A stretch of DNA of 64,000 bases from Chamaelirium japonicum (GCA_947650365.1 OX393550.1:113779532-113843531), one strand, 5' to 3'; positions 1 to 10,157 are shown, counted from the first letter of the stretch. Notes: a model not told the origin generated them from the letters alone. Made by a program: numbers and translations.

Positions 1-41
1 TTTGTGCAATAAAGCCGACCCGTACCTTTTTTGCGCATACA
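1..41 (+). repeat. 3' end of the 5' LTR of element A
   Basis: The first 41 bases match the last 41 bases of the LTR ending at 12747 and include the AATAAA at 8-13. The terminus is ...GCATACA, followed directly by the PBS spacer. Confidence 0.88.
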
Positions 42-47
42 GATTTC

Positions 48-65
48 TGGCACGCCCGGTGGGAC
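48..65 (+). promoter_or_regulatory. Primer binding site of element A
   Basis: TGGCACGCCCGGTGGGAC begins six bases after the LTR end and starts with TGG, the complement of a tRNA 3' CCA. The identical site follows the LTR of element F at 52647. I do not assign the tRNA species. Confidence 0.75.
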
Positions 66-113
66 CTCTTCTCCTTTCATCCGTACGGTTGAAGAAGCTG
101 CTTGAAGTTTGCA

Positions 114-3100
114 ATGGCCGGAACGAACAACGATGCGTTTGCTCCAAGCCTCTCACCAATCGCCGAGTCTCCTCTACTCCGCCACGGTGATCCAGTAAAT
201 CCGGAGGGTGATGCTCCTCCAATGGTGCGCGTCTACACTCGGCGTACACGGACTCTTGCGGACATCTTCGTGCCAGAAGCTACTACCGAAGATGCTCGCC
301 AAAGCGCCGACGAGGCCCTGGTGCATGAAGAAACGAGCCTCGATCCTGGAGCCCATGTCCAGAAGTTTGGGGAGGACCAGCCCCAACCCCGAACCAGTTC
401 GGGTTCTCCAGCAGACGTTGCACCTCCTCTGCAGGGGGCAAACATCAATCATCAGCCAGAAGCAAGTCGGCGTAACTACATCTCAGATGATGACGGCGAG
501 GATGCGAACATGCAACACCGAGGCGTTCTCCGTCACCACCCTCCGACCGCTCTTCAGCTCCAAGTCATGCAGATGAACGAGCACATGGCGCAGATTACTC
601 GGCTAATGGAGGAGAAGGATCGTCACATCAACGCTCTGCTCCAGAAGCTAAGCGCAAAGGACGCTGCAGCAGTTAGCCAACCCGTCGCTTCTCCGGTAGC
701 CGCTCCAGTTCCGTCTTCAACTCCCGCTCCTGCAGAAGTCGCTCCGACGATTCAAGCGGTTACTCCAGCGCTCTCCTCGGCTCCCGTCCCATTGGAAGTC
801 GTCTACCCGGTGCCAGCCTCGGCGGCCACTCAACCTCCAGCAACGGCAACGATGAATGCTCAGCAAGTCCAAGCGTTGATAGCCGACATGATGCGTTCTC
901 ACGGCAGTGGCCTTCCTCCGATCACGGCGGCATACTCGAAGCCCTACACTACGAGGATCCAGCAGCTACGCTTCCCAGTCGGATTCCAGCCGCCAAAGTT
1001 TCAGCACTTCGACGGAAAGGGAAATCCGAGACAGCACGTTGCCCACTTCATCGAGACCTGCAATAATGCCGGCACATATGGCGACGAGATGGTGAAGCAA
1101 TTCGTCCGCACCCTCAAAGGCAACGCGTTCGACTGGTACGTTGATCTTCCTGCAGGAACCATTGACAGCTGGGATCAGATGGAGAGGGAGTTCCTCAATC
1201 GCTTCTACAGCACCAGACGAACCGTCAGCATGATCGAGCTCACCGCCGTCAAGCAAAGGGAAGACGAGCCAGTGATCGACTACATCGACAGGTGGAGGAA
1301 CCTCGCGCTGAATTCACGAGATCGCTTGTCTGAAGACTCGGCCATCGAGATGTGCACCCAAGGCATGCACTGGGGTCTGCTCTACATCCTCAAAGGTATC
1401 AAGCCTCGGTCTTTCGAAGAACTCGCAACTCGGGCTCATGACATGGAACTCAGCCTAGCAAACCGCGGGGACTCGAAGAACAAGGACTTCTTGAAGATAG
1501 AGAAGAAGGACAAGCCACCGGCAACGAAACCGAAACAAGTCAATGTTGCCGACGTCGCTTCGACCTCCAAACCGCTCAAGATCGTTGGCAAGCCGGATCA
1601 GAAGAAGGGAGTCGCCATACCACCGCCTCCGCCGCCAAGACAAAGGATGACTCTCGAGGAGCTCGAAGCAAAGGAGTACCCCTTCCCAGACTCGGAAGTC
1701 TCCTCCATGTTCGACCAACTGCTGCAAGAGAAGATGATAGAGCTACCTCCTTCGAAGAGGCCCGAGCAGATGCATCGTGTCGACGACCCTCTCTTCTGCA
1801 AATACCACCGGGTGGTAAGTCATCCCATCGAAAGGTGCTTCGTCTTCAAGGAAAGAATCATGGCGCTCGCTAAACAAGGGAAGATAGAGATCGACTCCGG
1901 GGAGGTTGCTACGGCCAACATGACGTCCATCACCTTCGGCTCCTTCTCGCCGGTACTCGTTGCCGCTCGACGAAGCATGCCCAAATTGCGCCTCAATCGT
2001 CAAGCGTCAATCGCTAAGTCGACTTCCCAGCCGAAAATCTCGAAGCGACGTCAACGTACTCCTGCGTTCTCCGAGGAGGAAACACCGCTGCCCTGGGGGC
2101 AATCATCGCTCACGCCAGCACCTCTTCCAAGCAATGATACATCCCAACGAGCGCTCCAAAGGAGATACGAGCAAGGAGATCCGGAAGTCGGTCTGCTGGG
2201 CCAGCCTTCGGGGAAGTTCGACTATTACGTCCTCTACTCAAGGCCTCCTTCCGTTTCGATCAACGAAATCAAGCCCACCGGCTGGGAATCGGAAGACACG
2301 CCAGTAGAGCCTCGAGAAGAGCAAGTCCCTTCCAGCCAAGCTATGTCCCAACGCGCTCTTAGAGAAAGATACGAGCAGGGAGACCCAGAAGTCGGTCTGC
2401 TGGGCCAGCCATCAGGGAAGTTTGACTATTACGTCCTCTACTCAAGGCCTCCATCCGTTCCAATCGAAGAAATCAAGCCCACCGGCTGGGGATCGGAAGA
2501 TGAGCAAGTAGAGCCTCCGGAAGAACAAGTGTCATCAAAGAAGCCAGTTGCTGCTGACGACCATCATCCTAGCGAAGGGGAATCCACCGACGAAGAAGCA
2601 TGGGTCATGCTACCGCGGCGGCGAAAGCCTTGGCAAGAAAAGAAGCTCAAGCAAGACCGTGTGATGAGGGGATTCACCAAGCGGAAGACCTACAAGAAGA
2701 AAAGCAAGACTCCAGGAAGGAAGGCGTTCAAAGTACCGCCAGCGAGCCGAGACGATATCCTTCAGCAGAGTCTTCCAGAGCCGACAACTTTGCAAGAGTT
2801 CTTCCCGGATCACTTCTTCCCAGCGGACCAACACATCAAAGTGTCTTGTTGCATGGTCGAAGTCCATGAGGCGTCGGAAGGAAGGAACGGAAGCGAAACT
2901 TCTGGAGAAGGCGACTCCACAGACGAGGGAGGCGATTCCGACGAAAGGGGCACCGCCTCTCACGACGAAGCAATCTTGCACATGCCTCTCGTAGAGGCTT
3001 TGCATCTCCCGAAGAAGGCTCGCCTGGCAATGGCGGCGGCCTTGGCCGATCCAGATAGCTACAAGAGAAAAAGGAAGGATGACCAGAAGGGCAAAGCTGT

Positions 3101-6100
3101 AGCCTCGTGTGATGCAACGATAACCTTTTCAGACGAGGACCTGCAACTCGGGACGCAATTGCACAACCGGCCTCTTTACGTTTCGGGATACATCAAGGAG
3201 AAGCCAGTGAACCGAATCTTATTGGACTGTGGCTCCGCTGTCAACATCATGCCCATCCAGACGATGCGGCAACTCGGCATTACCGACGACCAGCTCTCAC
3301 CAAGTCAGTTGGTCATTCAAGGCTTCAACCAAGGCGGACAGTCCACCGTTGGAATCATTCGTCTGAAGCTTTCCATCGGCCCGCTAGATACGACGGTCCT
3401 CTTCCACATCATCGACTGCCGGACATCATATCGTCTCCTGCTAGGAAGACCATGGCTGCACGAGAACGGCATCATAGTATCCACCTGGCATCAATGCCTC
3501 AAGTACTACGAAGAAGGCGTGGAGAGGTGCATAGTTGCGGACGACAAGCCATTCAACGAGGCCGAGGCACACCTGGCCGACGCTAAATTCTACCAAGCAA
3601 AGGGCCTGGTCGCGGAAGTTCTGCCGGCTAAAACCCCTCGAGCTCAAAAGATTGAAAAAGTAAATAAGGAAAAGACTCCTCTTCCCGGGAATCCAGTGCC
3701 ATCTTCGGACGAGGCGAGACCCAAGGTCCAAGGAACGCCGAAACCTGGACAAAGGATGCGCATCAGCTTCGAGCCAAGAGCAATGCAACATACGCCGTTG
3801 CCAATCCAAACGGCGCCTGTCTTGCGTCTCGCGCCTCAGTGGCTCCGCAAATCCGAGCGATCGCCTTCTACTCCGACAAGGAAGCTGGCCCCAACGTTAT
3901 CTCAGGCCAATGTCATCACTCTGCAAGAAATGACGGTGCCACTACCTAGTCTGACGCAAGCTCCGAACCCAAGTAGACCCGTCGAATCGGCAAACCTCGA
4001 GCAACTCGGATTCAAGCCAGAAGGGAGTTGGGGGCAAAATGCTGCCCAGTTGCTGTTCAGAGCTGGCTACAACGAGGAAAGCGCCATGGGCACACTTCCG
4101 CCAGCAGCAACTCCACATGGGATGACGAGAACTCAAGCTCGGCCATTTCAAAACGGAGAACAAATTCCCCCGAACCGCCGAGGCATCGGCTCCAGTCAAG
4201 CTCCATTGGTCATCAGAACCACAGCAAAGAAGACCTTCACCTCGAACTACATCGAGGCGAGGATGGTAGATGAAGCAGCTGAAGGATCGACAATCTCCGA
4301 TGCACACTCCACCTACCTCAGCCATCCAAAAAGCAGGAGAAGACGACGACGGGCTCGATGCCAAGCCTTGTTCCGGAAGCAAACCAGAGGCGGTAAAGAC
4401 TGGTCGAATCGAAAACGCACATCCGTCGTCGAGAGGCTCGGGCCAGTCAAACAATCAAAGAAGAAGTCGGCATTCAATCGTTTGGGGATGCCAATCGAGG
4501 ACTTCGTTGCAATACCCACCCACCCACCCATGGCTGCCGTCAATCATATCTCCATTACGGCTCCCGACAACGGTGATACTTCTACTTCGGACGACGAATT
4601 GCAAGATGCCCCGTCGGTCCTCGCAGAAGGGGGGCAGTCCACCGTTGATGACTCAAAGAAAGGGGGCAGTCCAAGAAGACGACGACGACATACTTCTTCA
4701 GTGCCTAGGGCCAAATCCTTACTGTCTTGGGGGCAACCGTCTCTCATGCAAGCACTCCCTCTTCCAAACGAAACTACGTCCCGGCACCTGCTCAAAGCTA
4801 GAGACGAACAAAGAAGCCCCAAAGTCAACCTGCTAGGCCAACCATCGGGCAAAATTGACTATTATGTCCTCTACTCCAGGTCTCCTTCGATTCCAAATGA
4901 AGAAATCAAGCCAACCAGCTGGGGATCAGAAGATGAATCGGTACAGTCTCTAGAAGTGCAAGTCCTTCTGATCAAGGAAGAGCCTTCAGTCGCAACACCA
5001 GTTCTTCACCTTGGCGAGGAAGATCTTAACACATGGGCTATGGCACCTCGAAGGAGAAGGCCACGACGATCAAGCTACAGGATAGCACGCCTAGCTAACC
5101 ATGAGAAAGATCGGGCGACAAGAAAACTCCTCAGAAGAAAGTCCTTCAAGGAAAAGAATGAAGCTCCAGGAAGAAAGACGTCCAAAGTACCACCAGCAAA
5201 TCTGAAAAATCTCCTCCAGCAAAGCTCTCTAGAGCCAGTGACACTCCATAAGTTCTTTCCTATTTGCTTCCTTGAAGCTGGTCAAAACTTCAAGATCTCC
5301 TGCTGCATAATAGAAGTTCACCAAGTGCTCCGGAAAGACGATGAAGAAAGCAGCATTAACATCGAAAGCATGGGGAGAAGCATCGCCGCCAACGGCAAGC
5401 TGTTCAACAAGGCTAAAGCACACCTTGCTGATGCTAAGTTTTACGAGGCCAAAGACTTCGTTGCAGAAGCTCCTCCAGCAAAAGCTCCACAAGTCCAGGA
5501 AGTCAAAGTAGCTGCGAGGGACAAAAGCTCTCCACTTGCAAAACTAGTGACATCCTCCATCCAGACAGCGCACAAAGACAAAGAAGCGCCAGCATCAGGA
5601 CGGAAAATTCACATCAACTTCAAATCAAGCTCGATGCGATGCATTCCGTTGCCTGCTCAAGTTGCTTCAGTCCTGCGGCTTGTACCTCAATGGCTTCGCA
5701 AACCAGGACGATCGCCTTCCCCTCCAGCAAAGGAACCAGCGTTATCATTCTTCGGGGCCAACTTCAGCACTTTGCAAGAGATGACACTACCGTTACGTGG
5801 TCTGTTGCACGTCTCGAGCTCAACCGAGTCTTCCGAGTGCACCAGCTCTGAGCAACTCGCAATCAAGTCAGAAAACACTCGGGGGCAAAACTCCACCAAG
5901 TCGATGTTCAAATCCAGCCGCAGCAAAGAAAGCATGGCGCACATGGGTTCACTACCCTCAGCTGTAATACCACATCGCCTGACAAAGACTCAAGCTTTTC
6001 TCTGCAAAAGCGGCGAACAAATCCTTCCAAATTGCCGGGGCATCGACGCCAGTCAAACTCTAGTCAAGAAGATCTTCACTTCCAACTATATTGAAGCGAA

Positions 6101-6176
6101 GAAGGCGGGCGATAGCTGCGAACCAGTGGCGACTTTGCCTACCAGTGGCAAGTCCCTCAAAAGGTACTTTGCCTAG
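114..6176 (+). CDS. Gag-protease polyprotein of a pol-less Tat element (2,020 aa)
   Basis: This is an uninterrupted 2,020-codon frame. The chosen start is the ATG at 114, shared with element F at 52713. Order: variable N-terminus; retrotransposon Gag domain around 960-1480 (typical W-Y, F-x-R-F and D-Y-I-x-R-W positions); a short Cys/His segment near 1780-1840; two 68-residue tandem repeats from about 2140 to 2530; and an aspartic protease with active-site Asp at 3225-3227 in a D-C-G-S-A setting. After about 4640, where element F begins its RT, this ORF instead carries a diverged copy of its own spacer without protease. It ends in K-S-L-K-R-Y-F-A, like the C-terminus of the F polyprotein. No RT, RNase H or integrase motif is present. 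An open frame over 6 kb beside heavily decayed neighbours suggests youth or selection. Confidence 0.88.
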   Translation: MAGTNNDAFAPSLSPIAESPLLRHGDPVNPEGDAPPMVRVYTRRTRTLADIFVPEATTEDARQSADEALVHEETSLDPGAHVQKFGEDQPQPRTSSGSPADVAPPLQGANINHQPEASRRNYISDDDGEDANMQHRGVLRHHPPTALQLQVMQMNEHMAQITRLMEEKDRHINALLQKLSAKDAAAVSQPVASPVAAPVPSSTPAPAEVAPTIQAVTPALSSAPVPLEVVYPVPASAATQPPATATMNAQQVQALIADMMRSHGSGLPPITAAYSKPYTTRIQQLRFPVGFQPPKFQHFDGKGNPRQHVAHFIETCNNAGTYGDEMVKQFVRTLKGNAFDWYVDLPAGTIDSWDQMEREFLNRFYSTRRTVSMIELTAVKQREDEPVIDYIDRWRNLALNSRDRLSEDSAIEMCTQGMHWGLLYILKGIKPRSFEELATRAHDMELSLANRGDSKNKDFLKIEKKDKPPATKPKQVNVADVASTSKPLKIVGKPDQKKGVAIPPPPPPRQRMTLEELEAKEYPFPDSEVSSMFDQLLQEKMIELPPSKRPEQMHRVDDPLFCKYHRVVSHPIERCFVFKERIMALAKQGKIEIDSGEVATANMTSITFGSFSPVLVAARRSMPKLRLNRQASIAKSTSQPKISKRRQRTPAFSEEETPLPWGQSSLTPAPLPSNDTSQRALQRRYEQGDPEVGLLGQPSGKFDYYVLYSRPPSVSINEIKPTGWESEDTPVEPREEQVPSSQAMSQRALRERYEQGDPEVGLLGQPSGKFDYYVLYSRPPSVPIEEIKPTGWGSEDEQVEPPEEQVSSKKPVAADDHHPSEGESTDEEAWVMLPRRRKPWQEKKLKQDRVMRGFTKRKTYKKKSKTPGRKAFKVPPASRDDILQQSLPEPTTLQEFFPDHFFPADQHIKVSCCMVEVHEASEGRNGSETSGEGDSTDEGGDSDERGTASHDEAILHMPLVEALHLPKKARLAMAAALADPDSYKRKRKDDQKGKAVASCDATITFSDEDLQLGTQLHNRPLYVSGYIKEKPVNRILLDCGSAVNIMPIQTMRQLGITDDQLSPSQLVIQGFNQGGQSTVGIIRLKLSIGPLDTTVLFHIIDCRTSYRLLLGRPWLHENGIIVSTWHQCLKYYEEGVERCIVADDKPFNEAEAHLADAKFYQAKGLVAEVLPAKTPRAQKIEKVNKEKTPLPGNPVPSSDEARPKVQGTPKPGQRMRISFEPRAMQHTPLPIQTAPVLRLAPQWLRKSERSPSTPTRKLAPTLSQANVITLQEMTVPLPSLTQAPNPSRPVESANLEQLGFKPEGSWGQNAAQLLFRAGYNEESAMGTLPPAATPHGMTRTQARPFQNGEQIPPNRRGIGSSQAPLVIRTTAKKTFTSNYIEARMVDEAAEGSTISDAHSTYLSHPKSRRRRRRARCQALFRKQTRGGKDWSNRKRTSVVERLGPVKQSKKKSAFNRLGMPIEDFVAIPTHPPMAAVNHISITAPDNGDTSTSDDELQDAPSVLAEGGQSTVDDSKKGGSPRRRRRHTSSVPRAKSLLSWGQPSLMQALPLPNETTSRHLLKARDEQRSPKVNLLGQPSGKIDYYVLYSRSPSIPNEEIKPTSWGSEDESVQSLEVQVLLIKEEPSVATPVLHLGEEDLNTWAMAPRRRRPRRSSYRIARLANHEKDRATRKLLRRKSFKEKNEAPGRKTSKVPPANLKNLLQQSSLEPVTLHKFFPICFLEAGQNFKISCCIIEVHQVLRKDDEESSINIESMGRSIAANGKLFNKAKAHLADAKFYEAKDFVAEAPPAKAPQVQEVKVAARDKSSPLAKLVTSSIQTAHKDKEAPASGRKIHINFKSSSMRCIPLPAQVASVLRLVPQWLRKPGRSPSPPAKEPALSFFGANFSTLQEMTLPLRGLLHVSSSTESSECTSSEQLAIKSENTRGQNSTKSMFKSSRSKESMAHMGSLPSAVIPHRLTKTQAFLCKSGEQILPNCRGIDASQTLVKKIFTSNYIEAKKAGDSCEPVATLPTSGKSLKRYFA
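2143..2545 (+). repeat. 68-residue tandem repeat inside Gag
   Basis: Two copies, 204 bp apart, encode a block running from a Y-E-Q-G-D-P motif through G-Q-P-S-G-K-F-D-Y-Y to E-I-K-P-T-G-W. Element F has the same two copies around 54730-55110. A third, diverged copy lies at about 4790-4950 in the ORF extension of element A. Confidence 0.8.
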
Positions 6177-6197
6177 GGCAAGGTTACCCCCCTTGCC

Positions 6198-6238
<41 letters not shown>

Positions 6239-6241
6239 GAA

Positions 6242-6278
6242 CTACGTGCGACTTGATCCCTCTCAGTAGGGTACGTAG
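6242..6278 (+). other. Conserved stem-loop after the pol stop
   Basis: CTACGT pairs with ACGTAG, and an inner CCCT pairs with AGGG. It sits 66 bp after the stop codon and just after the first A tract. Element F has the same arrangement at 60569-60605, where the inner stem is CCCCC/GGGGG. Function unknown. Confidence 0.6.
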
Positions 6279-6465
6279 GCAACCTACAAAGGTTCAGTCC
6301 ATACAAAAGAAACATCCCAAACGTCGTCCGAGAAGGCCAGCCCAGAGAAGAACAAGTGCAAATCCACAAGTCCAGTCAGCAAACCAAAAGATGACAAGAA
6401 AGTCACAGTCCTTGAGGCGTCAAAGCAGCTCGCCCTCCGCAGCTTACACGCGCTGCAACTCCAGA

Positions 6466-6511
<46 letters not shown>

Positions 6512-7225
6512 GTCAGCTTCCGACGCGTCGTCAGCTATGCACGCTGCTTCGCAAGCTCTGCTCCAGACATCTTCTCGGTCGCTCGAGCTTTCCCCAAATG
6601 GAACTCCAGCTTCTAAAGCGACGCACGAGTAGCAAGTCGAAGTCCTTAAGGCGTCGAAGTGGCTCGCCCTCCGCAGCTTACACGCGCTGCAACTCCAGAG
6701 TCGCAACTAAGCCCAAGAAAGCGTCCTCCAGCGAAGACGGTCGTAAGCAATGAAGCTCGCCACCCTCCAAAGAAGGTGCGCATCTGCTCCGCAGAAAAAG
6801 AGTCGTTGCCTTGAAATCCACCGGGCTCATGCAAAAGCTCAGGCCCACCTGAAGGATGGAAACTGCCACTGAAGTCAAAAGCAGCAACCCGAAGAATGGC
6901 GGACGCATAAACAACAACCGCAGCCTTCGTGACCTCCACAACCAAAAGAACCACTGGAGCTGTCATCAAGGTCAAGATCGACAAGCAAAAGACAACCAAA
7001 GCAGTCTACTCCTTGTTGATGCTCGTGGCCTCGTCATCCTCTTCAGAACGCCCTTCTCGGTATCCTTCAAGCTGACATTGCTACCAGAAAGGTGCAACCT
7101 CGCTAGTAACTCTAAACCCGCGGTTGACCTCATCAATAATCTAGCCAGCCTTCGGAAGGTACTCAGGGGGACGAATCTTGCAAGGATATGAAAGCGCAAG
7201 ACCGATCGAGAGGTAAAGTCAATTC

Positions 7226-7269
<44 letters not shown>

Positions 7270-7510
7270 AGCCACCTTCCTTGGCCTTCAACGCCTCCGA
7301 CTCATCCTCGCACCAGGCGATCGCCACCACACTCGGCTTCGTCTTTTCGCCGTGCCGTCGTCATTATGCTCCCGCACCAAGAAGACGATAACACTCCGCT
7401 GAAGAATCTTTCGGCTCCAAGCCGCCGAAGAATGCTTCGCCGCCAGGACTCAAGCTCTGCGCACCTTCGCGAGCCGTCAAAGAATCCTTCGTCTTCAAGC
7501 CTCCAAAGGA

Positions 7511-8120
7511 GCCTTCGTCTCCAAGCCGACGGAAGCCTTCGTCTTCAAGCGCCGCGCACCTTCGCCGCCGCCATCGACGAAAGAGGCGACACTGGGAAGA
7601 CGGAGCAAGTCTCGTGCAACCCCAGGCAGCACTCTTCCGCCGACGGTCTCCAAGCATCGAAGAAGCCTTCGTCTCCAAGCCGACGGAAGCCTTCGTCTTC
7701 AAGCGACGCGCACCATCGCCGCCGCCGTCGACGAAAGAGGCGACACCGGGAAGACGGAGCAGGTCTCGTGCAACCCCAGGCAGCACTCTTCCGCCGACGG
7801 TCTCCAAGCATCGAAGAAGCCTTCGTCTCCAAGCCGACGGAAGCCTTCGTCTTCAAGTGACGCGCACCATCGCCGCCACCGTCGACGAAAGAGGCGACAC
7901 CGGGAAGACGAAGCAAGTCTCGTGCAACCCCAGGCAGCACTCTTCCGATGACGGTCTCCAAGCATCGAAGAAGCCTTCGTCTCCAAGCCGACGGAAGCCT
8001 TCGTCTTCAAGCGACGCGCACCATCGCCGCCGCCGTCGACGAAAGAGGCGACACCGGGAAGACGGAGCAAGTCTCGTGCAACCCCAGGCAGCACTCTTCC
8101 GACGACGGTCTCCAAGCTCC
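7511..8120 (+). repeat. 154-bp tandem repeat, four copies
   Basis: The anchor GAAAGAGGCGACAC recurs at 7579, 7733, 7887 and 8041, exactly 154 bp apart. A fifth partial copy follows the A tract at 9908. The array stops just before the A tract at 8131. Confidence 0.9.
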
Positions 8121-8129
8121 AGCTTTCCA

Positions 8130-8168
<39 letters not shown>

Positions 8169-8359
8169 ACAACCACCCTCCTGTCTGGTCCAAACCCACG
8201 CATGGGAGGGAGCCGCTCGTCACAAGCCAAAATGGGAGAAGGGGACCCACAGCCCCCCTCCTTCTCCGATTCAGTCGGAGGCCGTTTGACTCGGAGCGCG
8301 ATCAAGCCGGAGACGCCATTGTTGCCACCGCGTCCCCTCTCCCCAATCAGTGCCCGACA

Positions 8360-8401
<42 letters not shown>

Positions 8402-8533
8402 AGGAGAAGAGCAAAGTGGGGCGGGGCCTGCACCCCTTTCCCCAATGGTAAGCCAACAGCAAAGAGAAGGGGGGGACCCCAGCCGCTCCCTCCTTCATCT
8501 CCTATACGACCGGGGTCGGCGCCCGCGCCCGAG

Positions 8534-8659
8534 GCCACCGCTGCGCGCCGCCCGCCGCTGAAACCTGCGCCAAAGGCCACCGTTGCGCGCCGCCCGCCGC
8601 TGAAACCTGCGCCAAAGGCCACCGTTGCGCGCCGCCCGCCGCTGAAACCCGCGCCCGGC
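8534..8659 (+). repeat. 42-bp GC-rich tandem repeat, three copies
   Basis: Copies start at 8534, 8576 and 8618 with almost identical sequence. They sit in the GC-rich block of the 3' region of element A. Confidence 0.88.
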
Positions 8660-8949
8660 GACCGCACGTCGCTCGCCCGCGCCCGCGCCGGCGCGCCGCC
8701 CGCCGTTGGCCCCGCGCCCAGCCGCCGCCGCCCCGCTGCGCCCGTCCGACGGCGGACCCGCACAGCCCCGGCCGCCGCTGGCTCCGAACACCACCGCGCG
8801 CTGCCCGCTGCTGGCCCCGCGCCCGCTGCCGCCTCCGCCCGCGAGCCGTCTCCGTCTGCGCGCAGCACCGCGCCTCGCCCACCGTCGCCCGCGCTGCAGC
8901 CCCGCGCGCCTGCCGCAGCCGCTGCTGCTGCTGCTCCCGCATACCAGAA

Positions 8950-9140
8950 CCAGAAGAAGGAGAAGAAAGAAAGAAAAGAAAAGAAAAGAAAGGAAAGAAA
9001 AGAAAAGGAAAGAAAGAAAGAAAAGAAAAGGAAAGAAAAAAAAAAAAGAAGAAGAAAAGAAAAGAAAAAAAAAGAAAAAAAAAAAAAAAAAAAAAAAAAG
9101 AAAGAAAAAGAAGGAAAAGGAAGGAAAGAAAAAGAAGGGT
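8950..9140 (+). repeat. Purine-rich (GAAA)n-type microsatellite
   Basis: This stretch is almost entirely A and G, with irregular GAAA/GGAAA units and a 35-bp A run in the middle. A similar purine tract lies inside both long LTRs (about 10410-10510 and 50440-50540). Confidence 0.85.
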
Positions 9141-10144
9141 CCGCGAGCCACTGGCACCCGCACCGCAGCCCGCGCGCCGCTCGGCCATCGCCTGCCGCTG
9201 CTGCTGTTGCTGCCTCCACGAGCCACCGCCGCCGCGGCACCCCGGCCTTCGCGCGCGCCGTAGCTAGCCACCGTCGCTACTGCTGTACTCCGCGCACACA
9301 AAAAAAAAAAAAAAAAAAAAAGAAAGAAAGAAAAGGGGAGCTTCGCCTCGCTTGCAATGGCTCCACCTCCTCCTCATCGCGCCGAGGTGCGTCACCATCG
9401 CCAACACTCCGCCGGGGTGCATCGCCTTCATCTTCGCGCCTTCGTCATCCGCGCGCCGCCATGGGACTACGTCGAGACATGTTGCCTTCGTCTTCACGCT
9501 CCCGTCTCTCCTAAGTCGCCTTCGGACATCGTGCAACGGTCGCCATCGACAATCGGCCTCGTCATTGCGCTCCCACACCAAGGGAGGGGCGACAGTCCTC
9601 CGCCGAGATGCACCGTCGCCGTCATCGCACTCCAGTCGCCCTCGCACCAGTCTCGAACTCCGTGCAACGGCCACCTTCGACGTCCGTGCAATCTTTGAAG
9701 CAAAAGAGGTCCGCAACGAAGAAGATGATCGAAACCATAGCGAAGGTCTTCTCTACAAGCAAGAGCCACAGCCAACTGCTCGCACCGGCACCCAGCTCGG
9801 CGCGCCGCACGCCGCTGGCCTCGTGCCCAGCCGCCGCAGCCCTGGCCGACCCTGCCACTGCCACTGCAGCTCCCGTGGTCCAAAAAAAAAAAAAAAAAAA
9901 AAAAAAAGGATGAAAGAGGCGACACCGGGAAGGCGGAGCAAGTCGCGTGCAAACCCAGGCAGCTCTCTTCCGACAGCGGTCTCCAGAAGCCGGCAGAACC
10001 TTCGCAAAGAAGCACAACGGCGAATGAAGGGGGGTAGGGGTCCTTAAATAGACCTCCAACCCCGCCCACAAAAGGAATCAAGGACAAGCGCTCTACGATT
10101 CCTACGTGTCCAAACCCGACACGCTCCCACCGACGCACTCGTCC

Positions 10145-10157
10145 TTGAGGGGGCATT
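10145..10157 (+). promoter_or_regulatory. Polypurine tract of element A
   Basis: TTGAGGGGGCATT lies directly before the LTR start TGTAGACACACG. This is the plus-strand priming site expected at that position. Confidence 0.7.

Larger units (their letters stand above)
6199..9907 (+). repeat. Series of homopolymer-A tracts in the 3' region of element A
   Basis: Eight A runs lie at 6199-6237, 6469-6509, 7227-7267, 8131-8164, 8361-8399, 9075-9109, 9300-9321 and 9882-9907, up to 41 bp long. Most begin after CC or CAC, and four of them run into GGA or GAAGGA. Element F has a single 18-bp tract at the position equivalent to the first one (60547-60564). Homopolymer length may be affected by sequencing error. 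Confidence 0.9.
6301..10144 (+). other. Non-coding 3' region of element A
   Basis: About 3.8 kb lies between the coding end and the PPT. It contains the A tracts, a duplicated segment of about 70 bp (around 6400-6465 and 6640-6705), a 154-bp tandem array, a very GC-rich stretch (about 8470-8940) with 42-bp repeats, and a purine-rich microsatellite (8950-9140). Long open frames here are poly-Lys or poly-Phe products of the A tracts, or three-frame readings of repeats. I find no recognisable domain and no antisense gene like the one in element F. Confidence 0.75.

Noticed and set aside
6091..6753. Lys-rich ORF of 220 aa spanning two A tracts
   Set aside because: Its openness comes from poly-A coding for Lys; no domain or homologue in element F.
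7364..8561. Arg/Ser-rich ORFs on both strands
   Set aside because: Readings of the 154-bp tandem repeat.
8347..9301. Long minus-strand ORFs rich in Phe, Ala and Gly
   Set aside because: They read through the poly-T complement of A tracts and the GC-rich block, in three frames at once; low-complexity artefacts.
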